64,000 nt of DNA from Erysipelotrichia bacterium (GTDB lineage: Bacteria; Bacillota_I; Bacilli_A; Erysipelotrichales; Erysipelotrichaceae): assembly GCA_018333955.1 (NCBI GenBank), contig JAGXSD010000041.1:1-64000 (forward strand), in the 5' to 3' direction. Every line of letters starts with the position of its first letter. Within the stretch, counting starts at the first letter, position 1. The notes below the pieces were generated by a model. That model searched no databases. It saw only the letters and a list, made by a program, of their open reading frames with translations, and was not told the DNA's origin. Made by a program: the position numbers and the translations under genes. Shown here one piece after another: positions 50,106-58,509 of this stretch.

Positions 50106-50801
50106 TTAATTACCTTGTTTAAGTCTTTCGATTTCTTCTTGACGACACGCTCGCCATTCTCCTAGTTTTAAGTTATCAAGTGTCAAGAAACTCACTTGAG
50201 AGCGATGAAGTTTGATTACATCATAGCCTAATGCTTGCATCATACGTTTTACCTGATGGTATCGACCTTCATGAATAATAAGCTCAATCAGTCTTGGTTC
50301 ATGCACAACAACCTTTGCGGGAGCACAAGGTGTTTCATCTTGAATATCAACACCTGATTCAAGTTGAATCACTGCTTCATCCGTTATATCATGATTTAAG
50401 GTTACAAAATAGTGTTTATTAACTTTCTTATTAGGACTCATCAGTTGATGAGTAAGTTGACCATTTGTGGTTAATAATAACAATCCTGTAGTATCTTGAT
50501 CAAGTCGACCAATCATATGATATTGCTTTGAAGACAAATTGAAAACTTCAAAGACACTTGGATAATGGGGATCAGTTTTTGAACATACCACCCCCATAGG
50601 TTTATGAATCATGATGAGTTCATCTGGAAAGCATTTGATTATGTCTTTGTCAAACACAATAACATCATGTTCATTAACTTTAGTTCCAGCATCCTTAACA
50701 AGGGACTCATTGAGGATGACCCATCCTTCTTTAATTGCTTTTTTAATTTCACTTCGACTTAAGTTTAAAGCATGGGATAAGACTTTATCAATTCGATGCA
50801 T
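50106..50801 (-). CDS. RsuA/YtzG-type 16S pseudouridine synthase
   Basis: A 231-residue small-subunit rRNA pseudouridine synthase (E. coli RsuA makes pseudouridine 516). An S4 domain (1-60, with RIDKVLSHALNLSRSEIKKAI) precedes the catalytic domain with aspartate in GRLDQDTTGLLLLT and the KHYFVTL and EGRYHQVKRMMQALG motifs. ATG at 50801 follows AGGAAG and overlaps the murJ end by 14 bases. It pairs with murJ as ytgP and ytzG do in Bacillus. Confidence 0.93.
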   Translation of the reverse strand: MHRIDKVLSHALNLSRSEIKKAIKEGWVILNESLVKDAGTKVNEHDVIVFDKDIIKCFPDELIMIHKPMGVVCSKTDPHYPSVFEVFNLSSKQYHMIGRLDQDTTGLLLLTTNGQLTHQLMSPNKKVNKHYFVTLNHDITDEAVIQLESGVDIQDETPCAPAKVVVHEPRLIELIIHEGRYHQVKRMMQALGYDVIKLHRSQVSFLTLDNLKLGEWRACRQEEIERLKQGN

Positions 50802-52389
50802 GTTTATGCTTCCTTTGAAGTATATACATTTGAGGTAATCCAAAGAACCAGGTGATCACACCATAAGTGATGAGGGATAATCCCCCACTCACGATTAGTT
50901 TCGCAAAGGTCATGACTCGGGTATCATAAATAATACTATGCCAACCAAAGAATATGAACGCATACCCCACTAAGGCCATTGATAGAGTCGCCATCAACAT
51001 AAGCATCAAACGTGATCGTACCCGTGAGTAATTAAACCCATACGTATGCCCAATGGTAAATAGATTATATCCAACTAACATTATATGAGAAATGATCGAT
51101 GATACTACTGCACCTTGATAACCAATTAAATAGATTAAAGGCACAAATATAAATAATTTCACTAAAAATGCCATCGTTAATGAGAACACAACTTTACGTC
51201 GTAATTGAAGCACTATCAATATGTTCACAAGCACTGGAGATACTACAGAAAGCAAGGTTTGTATACTTGAAATTTGTAACACAGGTCCCCCTACAAAGGC
51301 ATACTCTGCATAAAACAAATAATAAATCTCCTTTGAAAAAACAAATAGACCTGTCACCATCGGAAGTCCAATAAACAAAACGGTTTCAATCGCATCATAG
51401 ATATGATTTCTTAAGTTTGTTTTTTGATTTAAAGTGAATGACTCACTAATGTATGGAATAATCGCGATTGAAAATCCAAGCGCTAAGACATGAGGAATCG
51501 AAATGAGTTTCTTAGTTGTAAACATAATAATTGTGAAAAGTATATTCACATCAACTTCTTTAACCCCTAAAGCAAGCATCGTACTGTTAAAACCAAATAA
51601 AGTTACCATACTTTCAAGATTACTTAAGACACTTACTATCAAAAAAGGTATCGAAATACTAAAGACTTCACGCAAAAACAGTCCCCAATGTAGTTGAGGA
51701 GTTTCACTTTCATCAATATTCAGTGATCGTATAATACGTCGCTCTTTAATAAACAAATCGACGATCGCCACAAGCCCCGCCACTGATGCTGCAAGCATCG
51801 CAACATACACGGTATAAATGCGATCAAAATTGAATACATTCACAAACAATACACTGACACCTAGTAAAAAGGCTACACGAATGATTTGTTCAAGGACTTG
51901 AGAGAAGGCATAAATACGCATTTCTTTCATTCCTTGCATGAAACTGCGATAAGACGATAATACAGGGGTAATAAACATGGCTAAGGCCACGAATCGAATA
52001 ACGATGAGGGTTATATCATAAGATGCACTAGAGGCTTTAAACCCGATGATAAAAGGGACAATCCAAGGAGCAGCAATGTAAATAAGAACAAATGAAATGA
52101 TACCTACAATGAATAATACTCGTTTCATGAAACGATTCACCATCAGCATCATGGATAAGTCATTCTTCGCAACATAGCGAGAGATAAGTGTTGCGGCTGC
52201 GACAGGTATCCCTGCAATGGCTAATTGCAACATAAAGTCATAAAAAGTGTATCCATAACTGTAGAATGCTGTATTTTCTTGACCTGCAATTTGCGTGAAC
52301 GGTGAGACATATAAAATCCCAATTGCTTTGGTGATAAAAATTCCAAGTGAACTTGTTAATCCACTAAGAATGAGAGAGCGTCTATTCAT
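50788..52389 (-). CDS. murJ: Lipid II flippase MurJ (YtgP) / MOP-family exporter
   Basis: A 533-residue MOP-superfamily protein with about 14 membrane helices. The N-terminus (SGLTSSLGIFITKAIGILYVSPF) and YSYGYTFYDFMLQLAIAGIPVA are typical of the YtgP/SpoVB group, of which YtgP acts as MurJ in B. subtilis. Its neighbour is the RsuA-like gene, as in Bacillus, which favours MurJ over SpoVB. ATG at 52389 follows AAGG and overlaps the lipoprotein end by 8 bases. Confidence 0.9.
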   Translation of the reverse strand: MNRRSLILSGLTSSLGIFITKAIGILYVSPFTQIAGQENTAFYSYGYTFYDFMLQLAIAGIPVAAATLISRYVAKNDLSMMLMVNRFMKRVLFIVGIISFVLIYIAAPWIVPFIIGFKASSASYDITLIVIRFVALAMFITPVLSSYRSFMQGMKEMRIYAFSQVLEQIIRVAFLLGVSVLFVNVFNFDRIYTVYVAMLAASVAGLVAIVDLFIKERRIIRSLNIDESETPQLHWGLFLREVFSISIPFLIVSVLSNLESMVTLFGFNSTMLALGVKEVDVNILFTIIMFTTKKLISIPHVLALGFSIAIIPYISESFTLNQKTNLRNHIYDAIETVLFIGLPMVTGLFVFSKEIYYLFYAEYAFVGGPVLQISSIQTLLSVVSPVLVNILIVLQLRRKVVFSLTMAFLVKLFIFVPLIYLIGYQGAVVSSIISHIMLVGYNLFTIGHTYGFNYSRVRSRLMLMLMATLSMALVGYAFIFFGWHSIIYDTRVMTFAKLIVSGGLSLITYGVITWFFGLPQMYILQRKHKHASN

Positions 52390-52939
52390 CTGAACCTTCA
52401 CCCTCTTCATCTGGATTAATTGGATCTAACGGTTCATCATCACGTAGAAAGTCGATGTCAAGTATAAAATACTCACGACTTTGTTTAAGCTTATAATAAT
52501 CTTTCCATGCAACCATGACACGAAGTTGGATTGTTGATTCAGTGGAGATCCCTGATAATAGAATCCCTTTAGGAAAACCTTTAGATAGATTGATTTGATT
52601 AGGGACAAGATTAACACTTGCATCAAAGACACCTAATGAAGGAGTCAGTGATGATAAACTTTCAAAATCTTGATTATTCTCGACAATCACAATGACCACA
52701 TCATACATAGCGACTTGTGGATTATCAATGATGAGATCATAACGATATTGATTTGATAACTCATATTTTTCAATACTGATGTTGAAGTAATTCGATGAAT
52801 TTAAAAAACGATCATTATCTAAAATAGAGAAATAATGACTCTCGAATACCGTTAAAGCTCTTTCAAATGCGACATCTCGAGGTTGTTGTAAACACCCACT
52901 CAGTAGTAGGAGTAAAACTAACCATCCTTTTTTGAACAT
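52382..52939 (-). CDS. Unknown lipoprotein upstream of murJ
   Basis: A 185-residue protein with a lipoprotein signal: a hydrophobic stretch and the lipobox LLSG-C16, so it should be lipid-anchored outside. The rest is beta-rich with no recognised domain, and the tail is acidic (PDEEGEGSDE). Its ATG follows GAGGT, which lies in the 3' arm of the inverted repeat downstream of tyrS. Overlap with murJ suggests co-expression, perhaps a wall-related role; this is inference. Confidence 0.82.
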   Translation of the reverse strand: MFKKGWLVLLLLLSGCLQQPRDVAFERALTVFESHYFSILDNDRFLNSSNYFNISIEKYELSNQYRYDLIIDNPQVAMYDVVIVIVENNQDFESLSSLTPSLGVFDASVNLVPNQINLSKGFPKGILLSGISTESTIQLRVMVAWKDYYKLKQSREYFILDIDFLRDDEPLDPINPDEEGEGSDE

Positions 52940-52991
52940 AAAAAATACCTCGCGTCAATTATATCACAACAAATGTGAGTCAACGCGAGGT
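52940..52991 (-). terminator. Large inverted repeat after tyrS with a promoter in its loop
   Basis: ACCTCGCGT (52947-52955) and ACGCGAGGT (52983-52991) form a 9-bp perfect stem around a 27-nt loop, followed on the - strand by ATTTTTT, and can end tyrS transcription. The loop holds an extended -10 (TGATATAAT, 52958-52966). The arm nearest the lipoprotein gene contains its GAGGT ribosome site. Confidence 0.65.
52958..52966 (-). promoter_or_regulatory. Extended -10 promoter of the lipoprotein-murJ unit
   Basis: TGATATAAT on the - strand, 19 bases before the lipoprotein ATG. A TTGACT lies only 14 bp upstream. Transcripts from here would carry only one arm of the surrounding inverted repeat. Confidence 0.6.
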
Positions 52992-52996
52992 TTTTA

Positions 52997-54238
52997 TTAT
53001 GTAAAATCAATTAATACGTAATTCTTCTTGCCTTTTTTAATAATAGTATAGGCTTTATGATAAGCATCAACGTGCTCACAAACGTAGGCAATATCGTCAA
53101 CTTTAACCCCATTGACACTGACTGCACCACTTTGTATAAGTTCACGTGCTAATCGATTAGAGAATGCTAGTTGAGATGATACTAATGCATCTATTAGTGA
53201 AATGGATCCCTTTGCATTGATTTTAAGTGCATCTTCAAATACAGCTTCAAGCTCTATTTGACTTAAAGTTTCAAAAGTTTGATTGAAGTACACATCTGAT
53301 AATTTGATAGCTTGAGTGAGTGCTTCTTCACCAAAGACAATTCGTGTAAGTTCATAAGCTAAATGTTTTTGAGCAACTCGTAAATGTGGGGCTAAACGAT
53401 GTTCATTTTCAATCGCTTTAATGGTTTCAACAGATTCAAAAGATAAGCGTTTTAAGAAGTTTATGACATCATCATCACTCACATTGATAAAGTATTGAAA
53501 GAATACATAAGGATGAGTTTTACTTGCATCTAGCCAAATGTTCTGACCCTCACTTTTCCCAAATTTTGAACCATCTGCTTTTGTAATAAGGGGTTGAGTA
53601 AGGCCAAATACCTTCGCTTCAAATCCTTTAACCTTACGAATAAGTTCAATACCACTTGTAAGATTACCCCATTGATCAGATCCACCAACTTGCATTTCAC
53701 ATTGGTGATGTTCATATAAATGTAACCAATCGGTTGCTTGTAGAATTGTATAGGTGAATTCAGTGAATGAAATTCCAGTATCAAGGCGAGAAGCCACAAC
53801 ATCCTTACTAATCATGTAGTTCACATTAAAATGCTTACCATAATCTCTTAAAAATGTGAGTACACTAACATCTTTAAACCAATCATAATTATTCACAAAT
53901 GAAATATTTGATGAGCCTAAAATACTCTTCATTTGCTTTTCAAGTGCTTTCACATTACTTGCAATCACATCAAGAGATACTAATGCACGCTCTGAAGTAG
54001 GTCTTGGATCTCCAATCATACCAGTTGCACCTCCTAGTAATGCAATCGGATGATGACCTTGCTGCGCAAAACGCTTTAGAAGAAGTAGTTGTTGAAGATG
54101 ACCAATATGTAAACTATCTGCGGTAGGGTCAAAGCCACAATATAGTGTAATGGGATTTTTTAATCTTTCTAAAAGACCTTCAGAATCTGAACAGTCTTTG
54201 AATAATTGTCGCCATTGTAATTCTTCAATAAAGTTCAT
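52997..54238 (-). CDS. tyrS: Tyrosyl-tRNA synthetase
   Basis: Class I synthetase of 413 residues. The HIGH motif is in DSLHIGHLQQ (about 45-54), KMSKS is KFGKS (about 232), the tyrosine pocket includes CGFDPTA and QVGGSDQWGN, and a C-terminal S4 domain (about 350-413) binds tRNA. ATG at 54238 follows AAAGGA; upstream codons reach into the ccpA terminator. No T-box leader fits in the 36 bases to ccpA. Confidence 0.97.
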   Translation of the reverse strand: MNFIEELQWRQLFKDCSDSEGLLERLKNPITLYCGFDPTADSLHIGHLQQLLLLKRFAQQGHHPIALLGGATGMIGDPRPTSERALVSLDVIASNVKALEKQMKSILGSSNISFVNNYDWFKDVSVLTFLRDYGKHFNVNYMISKDVVASRLDTGISFTEFTYTILQATDWLHLYEHHQCEMQVGGSDQWGNLTSGIELIRKVKGFEAKVFGLTQPLITKADGSKFGKSEGQNIWLDASKTHPYVFFQYFINVSDDDVINFLKRLSFESVETIKAIENEHRLAPHLRVAQKHLAYELTRIVFGEEALTQAIKLSDVYFNQTFETLSQIELEAVFEDALKINAKGSISLIDALVSSQLAFSNRLARELIQSGAVSVNGVKVDDIAYVCEHVDAYHKAYTIIKKGKKNYVLIDFT

Positions 54239-54250
54239 AATGTTCCTTTC

Positions 54251-54276
54251 GATTAAAAACATCCTTGAGGATGTTT
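54251..54276 (-). terminator. Terminator after ccpA
   Basis: AAACATCC (54257-54264) and GGATGTTT (54269-54276) form an 8-bp stem with a 4-nt loop, then TTTTTAATC on the - strand. It overlaps the ccpA stop and precedes tyrS by a few bases. Confidence 0.75.
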
Positions 54277-55273
54277 ATAAATTAATCAATGATGATTGAC
54301 GACGATTAAATACATAACTTAACTCAATCTCTTTTTCACTAAGAGCTTCATTGTGTAAGAGTTTAGTCATAATTCTCATGGCAACGGCTCCTAAGTCGTA
54401 GGAAGGAATCACAATCGATGACAATTGTGGTCGTACCATTGAGTTATATTTAGTGTCAATCATGCAAATAACCTCACACTCTTGTGGAACGAGGACGTTG
54501 TTTTCACTTGCAGCATTAATCGTTGCTAACGCCTGAGAATCACGATGAGTAAGAATGAGATCATGACGATGATCTTTAAAATATCCTTTTAAGAATTCAT
54601 AAGATGAGCGATAATTGCTTGGGATTTTCACAAAAGTAAATGAGTTTTTGTTGGCTTCTTCAAAAGCACGCTCAACTCCTTTAACCATTTGAGAAATCGC
54701 AAATGGATTCTTTCGATCTTCAATAATCGCAATGTTGTTTTTATTCGCATCAAGATAAGCACGAGCAATATCATATGATGCTTTTTCAATATCCACAAAG
54801 ACACTCGCAATACTATCATCAGACATCTTATTACCAATTAGCACAATTGGATATTGATATCGTTTTAATTCTGAAAGTTCATCATAGAGTAATTTATCAT
54901 TGTAGATAATGACCCCATCAACACGTGATTTAATAATATTCTCAATCGTTTCATTGATTTCTAAAATACCTTCAGTTGTTGTATGAAGCACAATGGAATA
55001 TTTATAGATTTTCGCAACATCAAGTAAACCATTAATGATTTGACCCGTTACATTAAAACTTGCTTCAGGAACAACTAAGGCAATGGTGGTGGTTTTTTGT
55101 AAAGCGAGACCTTGGGCCACTGCATTGGGTTTATAACCTAATTTTTCAATGGCTTCTTGAACTTTAATTCGAGTATCTTCCCGAACAATTTCAAGACCAT
55201 TGATTACGCGAGATACTGTCGCTAGTGATACATTAGCCTCATTCGCAACGTCATAGATGGTAACACGTTTCAT
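54275..55273 (-). CDS. ccpA: LacI-family catabolite control protein CcpA
   Basis: A 332-residue LacI/GalR regulator. The HTH and hinge (TIYDVANEANVSLATVSRVING, then LGYKPNAVAQGLA) and the periplasmic-binding-like core match CcpA, which with HPr-Ser-P represses or activates carbon genes at cre sites. The neighbours support the name: ytxG/ytxH-like genes, murC and tyrS surround ccpA in Bacillus too. AAAGGA precedes the ATG. A cre-like box lies at the operon promoter (56179-56192), suggesting self-regulation. Confidence 0.9.
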   Translation of the reverse strand: MKRVTIYDVANEANVSLATVSRVINGLEIVREDTRIKVQEAIEKLGYKPNAVAQGLALQKTTTIALVVPEASFNVTGQIINGLLDVAKIYKYSIVLHTTTEGILEINETIENIIKSRVDGVIIYNDKLLYDELSELKRYQYPIVLIGNKMSDDSIASVFVDIEKASYDIARAYLDANKNNIAIIEDRKNPFAISQMVKGVERAFEEANKNSFTFVKIPSNYRSSYEFLKGYFKDHRHDLILTHRDSQALATINAASENNVLVPQECEVICMIDTKYNSMVRPQLSSIVIPSYDLGAVAMRIMTKLLHNEALSEKEIELSYVFNRRQSSLINL

Positions 55274-55274
55274 A

Positions 55275-55775
55275 TTATTCCTTTCCTATCCAAGCTTTGA
55301 TTGATTGAATTTGGGTCTCTATCGCTGATTTTAATGTCTGAAAGTCTTGTTCAAGTGGTTTCGCATCCACCCATGCTTTAAATCCATAACTTAATGCTTC
55401 CACACTGCTTTGAATTTGTTGACCATAATTCTCTTTAAATTCACCAACATATTCTTGAATAGTCTCTTGAAGCTGTTTCAGTGAAATCTCGATGGTATTT
55501 GTGATTTTGTAATCTTGATTAACCTTAACCATCACTTGCGCAAAATCATTAAGTGAATCCATAATTTTGAGTTTGGCCTCATTCACTTTTTCCGCAACTT
55601 GATGATCATCAAGCTGTTTCTTCAAATGGGCACTCAATGATTGAGATGCTTCTAAGATTGAGGACTTCATTTGCATGTAGCGCTCTTCTAATAATGAATA
55701 ATCCGCATTAGATATTTTATCTTTTAATGCAATAATCTCTTGTTCTAAAGATGAGAGTAAATCACTCAGTGTCAT
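55275..55775 (-). CDS. YtxH-like coiled-coil protein
   Basis: A 166-residue, nearly all-helical protein with heptad-like patterns from end to end and no membrane segment. It lacks a recognised catalytic motif. By position, between a DUF948 protein and ccpA, it corresponds to ytxH of Bacillus, but similarity is weak and the function unknown. The ATG at 55775 follows GGAGG and overlaps the DUF948 gene by 14 bases; the upstream open frame lies in that gene. Confidence 0.75.
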   Translation of the reverse strand: MTLSDLLSSLEQEIIALKDKISNADYSLLEERYMQMKSSILEASQSLSAHLKKQLDDHQVAEKVNEAKLKIMDSLNDFAQVMVKVNQDYKITNTIEISLKQLQETIQEYVGEFKENYGQQIQSSVEALSYGFKAWVDAKPLEQDFQTLKSAIETQIQSIKAWIGKE

Positions 55776-56124
55776 GTGATTCGCCTCCATCTTTACTAAA
55801 GAATGAACTGATGGCATCTTTGAGTACACCCATATTTGAGATGAGAATTTCAATTAAACCTTTAACGAAACTTTCAGAGAATGCTCCCACTTGATCAACC
55901 CCTCTTGAGATGTTTGTAATCGTGTTCATAGGAGCTTTCATTTGATCAAGATAGTTTTCAACAATGTTGAGTGAGCGATCGACACTTTCTATGGATTGGT
56001 GTATTTTTTTAGTGAGTTTGATTAAAGCAATCAAAAATCGTATCAAAAAATACAGGGCAATGACTGCTAAAATAGGTATCAGTAATTGTGAAACTGAGCT
56101 TAATAGTGTTAATAGTTCATCCAT
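55762..56124 (-). CDS. DUF948 (YtxG-like) membrane protein
   Basis: A 120-residue protein with an N-terminal membrane helix (about 12-36), followed by an amphipathic coiled-coil (IHQSIESVDRSLNIVENYLDQ) typical of the DUF948/YtxG family, a general-stress gene in Bacillus. It is the first gene of the ytxG-ytxH-ccpA unit and follows an AGAGGT site. Confidence 0.8.
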   Translation of the reverse strand: MDELLTLLSSVSQLLIPILAVIALYFLIRFLIALIKLTKKIHQSIESVDRSLNIVENYLDQMKAPMNTITNISRGVDQVGAFSESFVKGLIEILISNMGVLKDAISSFFSKDGGESHDTE

Positions 56125-56143
56125 ATAAAGACCTCTTTAGTAT

Positions 56144-56172
56144 ATTATAGACATGTTTGAAACAATTTTCAA
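56144..56172 (-). promoter_or_regulatory. Promoter of the ytxG-ytxH-ccpA unit
   Basis: On the - strand TTGAAA (56167-56172), a 17-bp spacer and a consensus TATAAT (56144-56149), 20 bases before the ytxG ATG. Confidence 0.85.
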
Positions 56173-56178
56173 TAGAAC

Positions 56179-56192
56179 CGAAAGCGCTTTAA
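56179..56192. promoter_or_regulatory. cre-like CcpA site
   Basis: CGAAAGCGCTTTAA has the palindromic AAAGCGCTTT core of catabolite-responsive elements and fits the TGAAAGCGCTTTCA ideal at 12 of 14 positions. It lies just upstream of the -35 of the promoter that transcribes ccpA. Confidence 0.7.
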
Positions 56193-56227
56193 TTGATAAT
56201 TATGTCATCAACCTCACAAAATCTCTA

Positions 56228-56250
56228 CAAAAAAAGAGCTTTCGCTCTTC
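56228..56250 (-). terminator. Terminator after the GNAT gene
   Basis: AAGAGC and GCTCTT (56234-56249) around a 4-nt loop, then TTTTTTTG on the - strand: a classic intrinsic terminator 20 bases after the acetyltransferase stop. Confidence 0.9.
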
Positions 56251-56269
56251 ATTATATTATTGAAATGAC

Positions 56270-56764
56270 TTATTTAGATGAAACAATCATTTGGTATAAG
56301 TCCATATCATGATATTCATTAAATTTGTAACCACATTCTTTGATGGTGCCACAATATGTGAAACCGAAAATCTCATGAAGTCGCTTTGAAGCCTCATTAG
56401 TGGAAGTAATTTCAGAGACTACCGTATGAATATGTGGATTTTGCTGAGCAAGCTCTAAAATTGCTTCCATAAGAATACGACCCAATCCTTCACCTCGTTT
56501 ATCTTGATGAAGATATATGCATAATTTAACACTACGATCATAACCATCATCTGTTCCAAATGGTGATAATCCAGCATAACCATAAACTTTACCTTCCTCT
56601 TCGACGACAATGATTGGATTATTGATTCCATGCGAATAAAACCATTGAGTTCGAGATGCTAAGCTTTGAGGATCAATGTCAAAGGTTGCAGCATTGGTGC
56701 GAACAACTTCATTATAAATTGATGTCATGGCTGGAATATCTTCAAAGCGTGCTTTTCGAATCAT
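56270..56764 (-). CDS. GNAT acetyltransferase, phosphinothricin-acetyltransferase-like
   Basis: A 164-residue GNAT protein with the start MIRKARFEDIPAMTSIYNEVV and the acetyl-CoA loop DKRGEGLGRILMEA (about 93-106) of the Pat-like group. Many relatives acetylate amino acid analogues such as methionine sulfone; the true substrate here is unknown. It follows the small membrane protein gene by 9 bases and ends at a strong terminator. Confidence 0.9.
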   Translation of the reverse strand: MIRKARFEDIPAMTSIYNEVVRTNAATFDIDPQSLASRTQWFYSHGINNPIIVVEEEGKVYGYAGLSPFGTDDGYDRSVKLCIYLHQDKRGEGLGRILMEAILELAQQNPHIHTVVSEITSTNEASKRLHEIFGFTYCGTIKECGYKFNEYHDMDLYQMIVSSK

Positions 56765-56773
56765 TGGTTCTCC

Positions 56774-57163
56774 TTATCTTTTTGTGATACGACTAATGAC
56801 TTGCGCAAATAATTCTAAAATAATAGATAATGCAAAAACTAAAATCATATTGCTTAAAAATCCTAAAGTTGCGCCTACAGTGCCTCCCGTTTCAATGCGC
56901 GCTTTAAGTAAATCAATATATAGATTTACTAATGTCATAACCCATCCCACGAAAAAAATCCCAGTCGCAACTTTTGCTTTAAAGTTCGCATAAAGAAAGA
57001 AAACAACACTAAAAACGAAACTATATAAAAGAAATCCAAGATGGTTTTCAAGAACTAGTGGAGTTTGAAAAATAAACACATAGTTGACGTAGAATGACAG
57101 CAGTGTAATCACAAATACAAATGAAGCAATCTTAAAACGATGTTTAAAAAACGTCTGAGCCAT
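56774..57163 (-). CDS. Small membrane protein, unknown function
   Basis: A 129-residue, four-helix membrane protein (helices at about 12-32, 40-60, 66-88 and 100-122) of no recognised family. A AGGAGG site precedes the ATG. It sits between murC and the GNAT gene with short gaps and is probably on the same transcript. Confidence 0.75.
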   Translation of the reverse strand: MAQTFFKHRFKIASFVFVITLLSFYVNYVFIFQTPLVLENHLGFLLYSFVFSVVFFLYANFKAKVATGIFFVGWVMTLVNLYIDLLKARIETGGTVGATLGFLSNMILVFALSIILELFAQVISRITKR

Positions 57164-57189
57164 ATTTCCTCCTATAGATTCAAACCTAA

Positions 57190-58506
57190 CTATTTTAGTT
57201 GTGTTTGTTTAATCTCTTTCAGAAAATCAGATAGCACATAAATATCTTTTGAACTCATAAACAAATACACTGCAGGTGAATGTTTTGCTAAGATATGGGC
57301 TGCATTCATATCTTCTTCAATCACTGAAGCATGACTTAAACGATCAGACAAATAATGAATGTCTTGGGTATATCCATCTTCATAATCGTCAATACTATTG
57401 AAGTTTACTAAATAAACATGATCTGAAAGTGCTAATGCGGATGTAAATTCGTCCACAAAGTTAACTAACCGGGATACACGATGGGGTTTAAAGATTGAAA
57501 TAATCTTTTTATGTGGATATGCTTTCTTTGCTGCTAAGATGGTCATCTTGATCTCAGTAGGATGATGAGCATAATCATCGATAAAAACATCGTCTCCAAC
57601 GATTTCTTGCACAAAACGACGTTTTGCGCCTTTAAAATCTTTTAGACTTGCTTGGATATCATGGAGTGGAATATGTAGCTTTAAGCCTAAAGCAATGGTT
57701 GCTAAAGTATTAAGCACCATATGATCTCCCACAAGTGATAACGTGAAAGGACTTAAGAAGTTTCCATCCACCCACAAATCAAACTGAGTTAAGCCATCTT
57801 GATAAATAATGTTTTTCGCTATCACATCATTATGGTCTTCAAATCCATAAAAAGTCATTGGAACTGATGATTTTAGTTGTCGAATCAATGGGTCATCACC
57901 ACATGCAATAATGTGTTGTGACACGGTCTGTGCAAATAATTGAAATGATTCAACATAGCTTTCTAAAGTTTTAAAATAATCCACATGATCCCAATCGATG
58001 TTGGTAATGATGGCATATTGAGGATGATAAGCTAAGAAATGATGACGATATTCACACGCTTCAACGACTAAATCACGTGCATCTTCACTTAAATGGCCTT
58101 GGCCATCCCCAATGAGATATCCACTTGGATGATGATAAGTCAACATCTTAGCAACTAATGACGTTGTCGTTGTTTTACCGTGTGAGCCACTAACTGCAAT
58201 TGAATTATACTTCGCCATGAGTTCACCTAAAAAATGATGATAACGTATGACTCTGACATTCGCTGAAGCATGAGCTTTTTTAACTTCATCAAAATCATCT
58301 AAAAAAGCATTCCCCACCACAATCGTCCATTCAGGGAGAAATGAAGTACTCAAAAAAGGAACAATCTTGATGCCACGGACATGCAATTGATCTTCTGTGA
58401 AAATATGTTTATCAATATCACTGCCCATTACCTCATAGCCTACATCATGAAGCATGCATGCCAATGAAGCCATTCCCGCTCCTTTTATACCAATGAAAAA
58501 AATCAT
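57190..58506 (-). CDS. murC: UDP-N-acetylmuramate--L-alanine ligase MurC
   Basis: Adds L-alanine to UDP-MurNAc, the first peptide step of peptidoglycan synthesis. The 438 residues have an N-terminal Rossmann domain (FFIGIKGAGMASLACML, the family's start), ATP loop SGSHGKTTTTSLVAKM, the Mg2+ region CEYRHHF and the C-terminal domain with DDYAHHPTEIKMT. It lies 3 bases after an unknown gene, behind AGGAG. Confidence 0.96.
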   Translation of the reverse strand: MIFFIGIKGAGMASLACMLHDVGYEVMGSDIDKHIFTEDQLHVRGIKIVPFLSTSFLPEWTIVVGNAFLDDFDEVKKAHASANVRVIRYHHFLGELMAKYNSIAVSGSHGKTTTTSLVAKMLTYHHPSGYLIGDGQGHLSEDARDLVVEACEYRHHFLAYHPQYAIITNIDWDHVDYFKTLESYVESFQLFAQTVSQHIIACGDDPLIRQLKSSVPMTFYGFEDHNDVIAKNIIYQDGLTQFDLWVDGNFLSPFTLSLVGDHMVLNTLATIALGLKLHIPLHDIQASLKDFKGAKRRFVQEIVGDDVFIDDYAHHPTEIKMTILAAKKAYPHKKIISIFKPHRVSRLVNFVDEFTSALALSDHVYLVNFNSIDDYEDGYTQDIHYLSDRLSHASVIEEDMNAAHILAKHSPAVYLFMSSKDIYVLSDFLKEIKQTQLK

Positions 58507-58509
58507 ATT

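Noticed and set aside
54239-54274. T-box riboswitch before tyrS
   Set aside because: Only 36 bases separate tyrS from ccpA and they hold just a simple terminator; no room for specifier or antiterminator.
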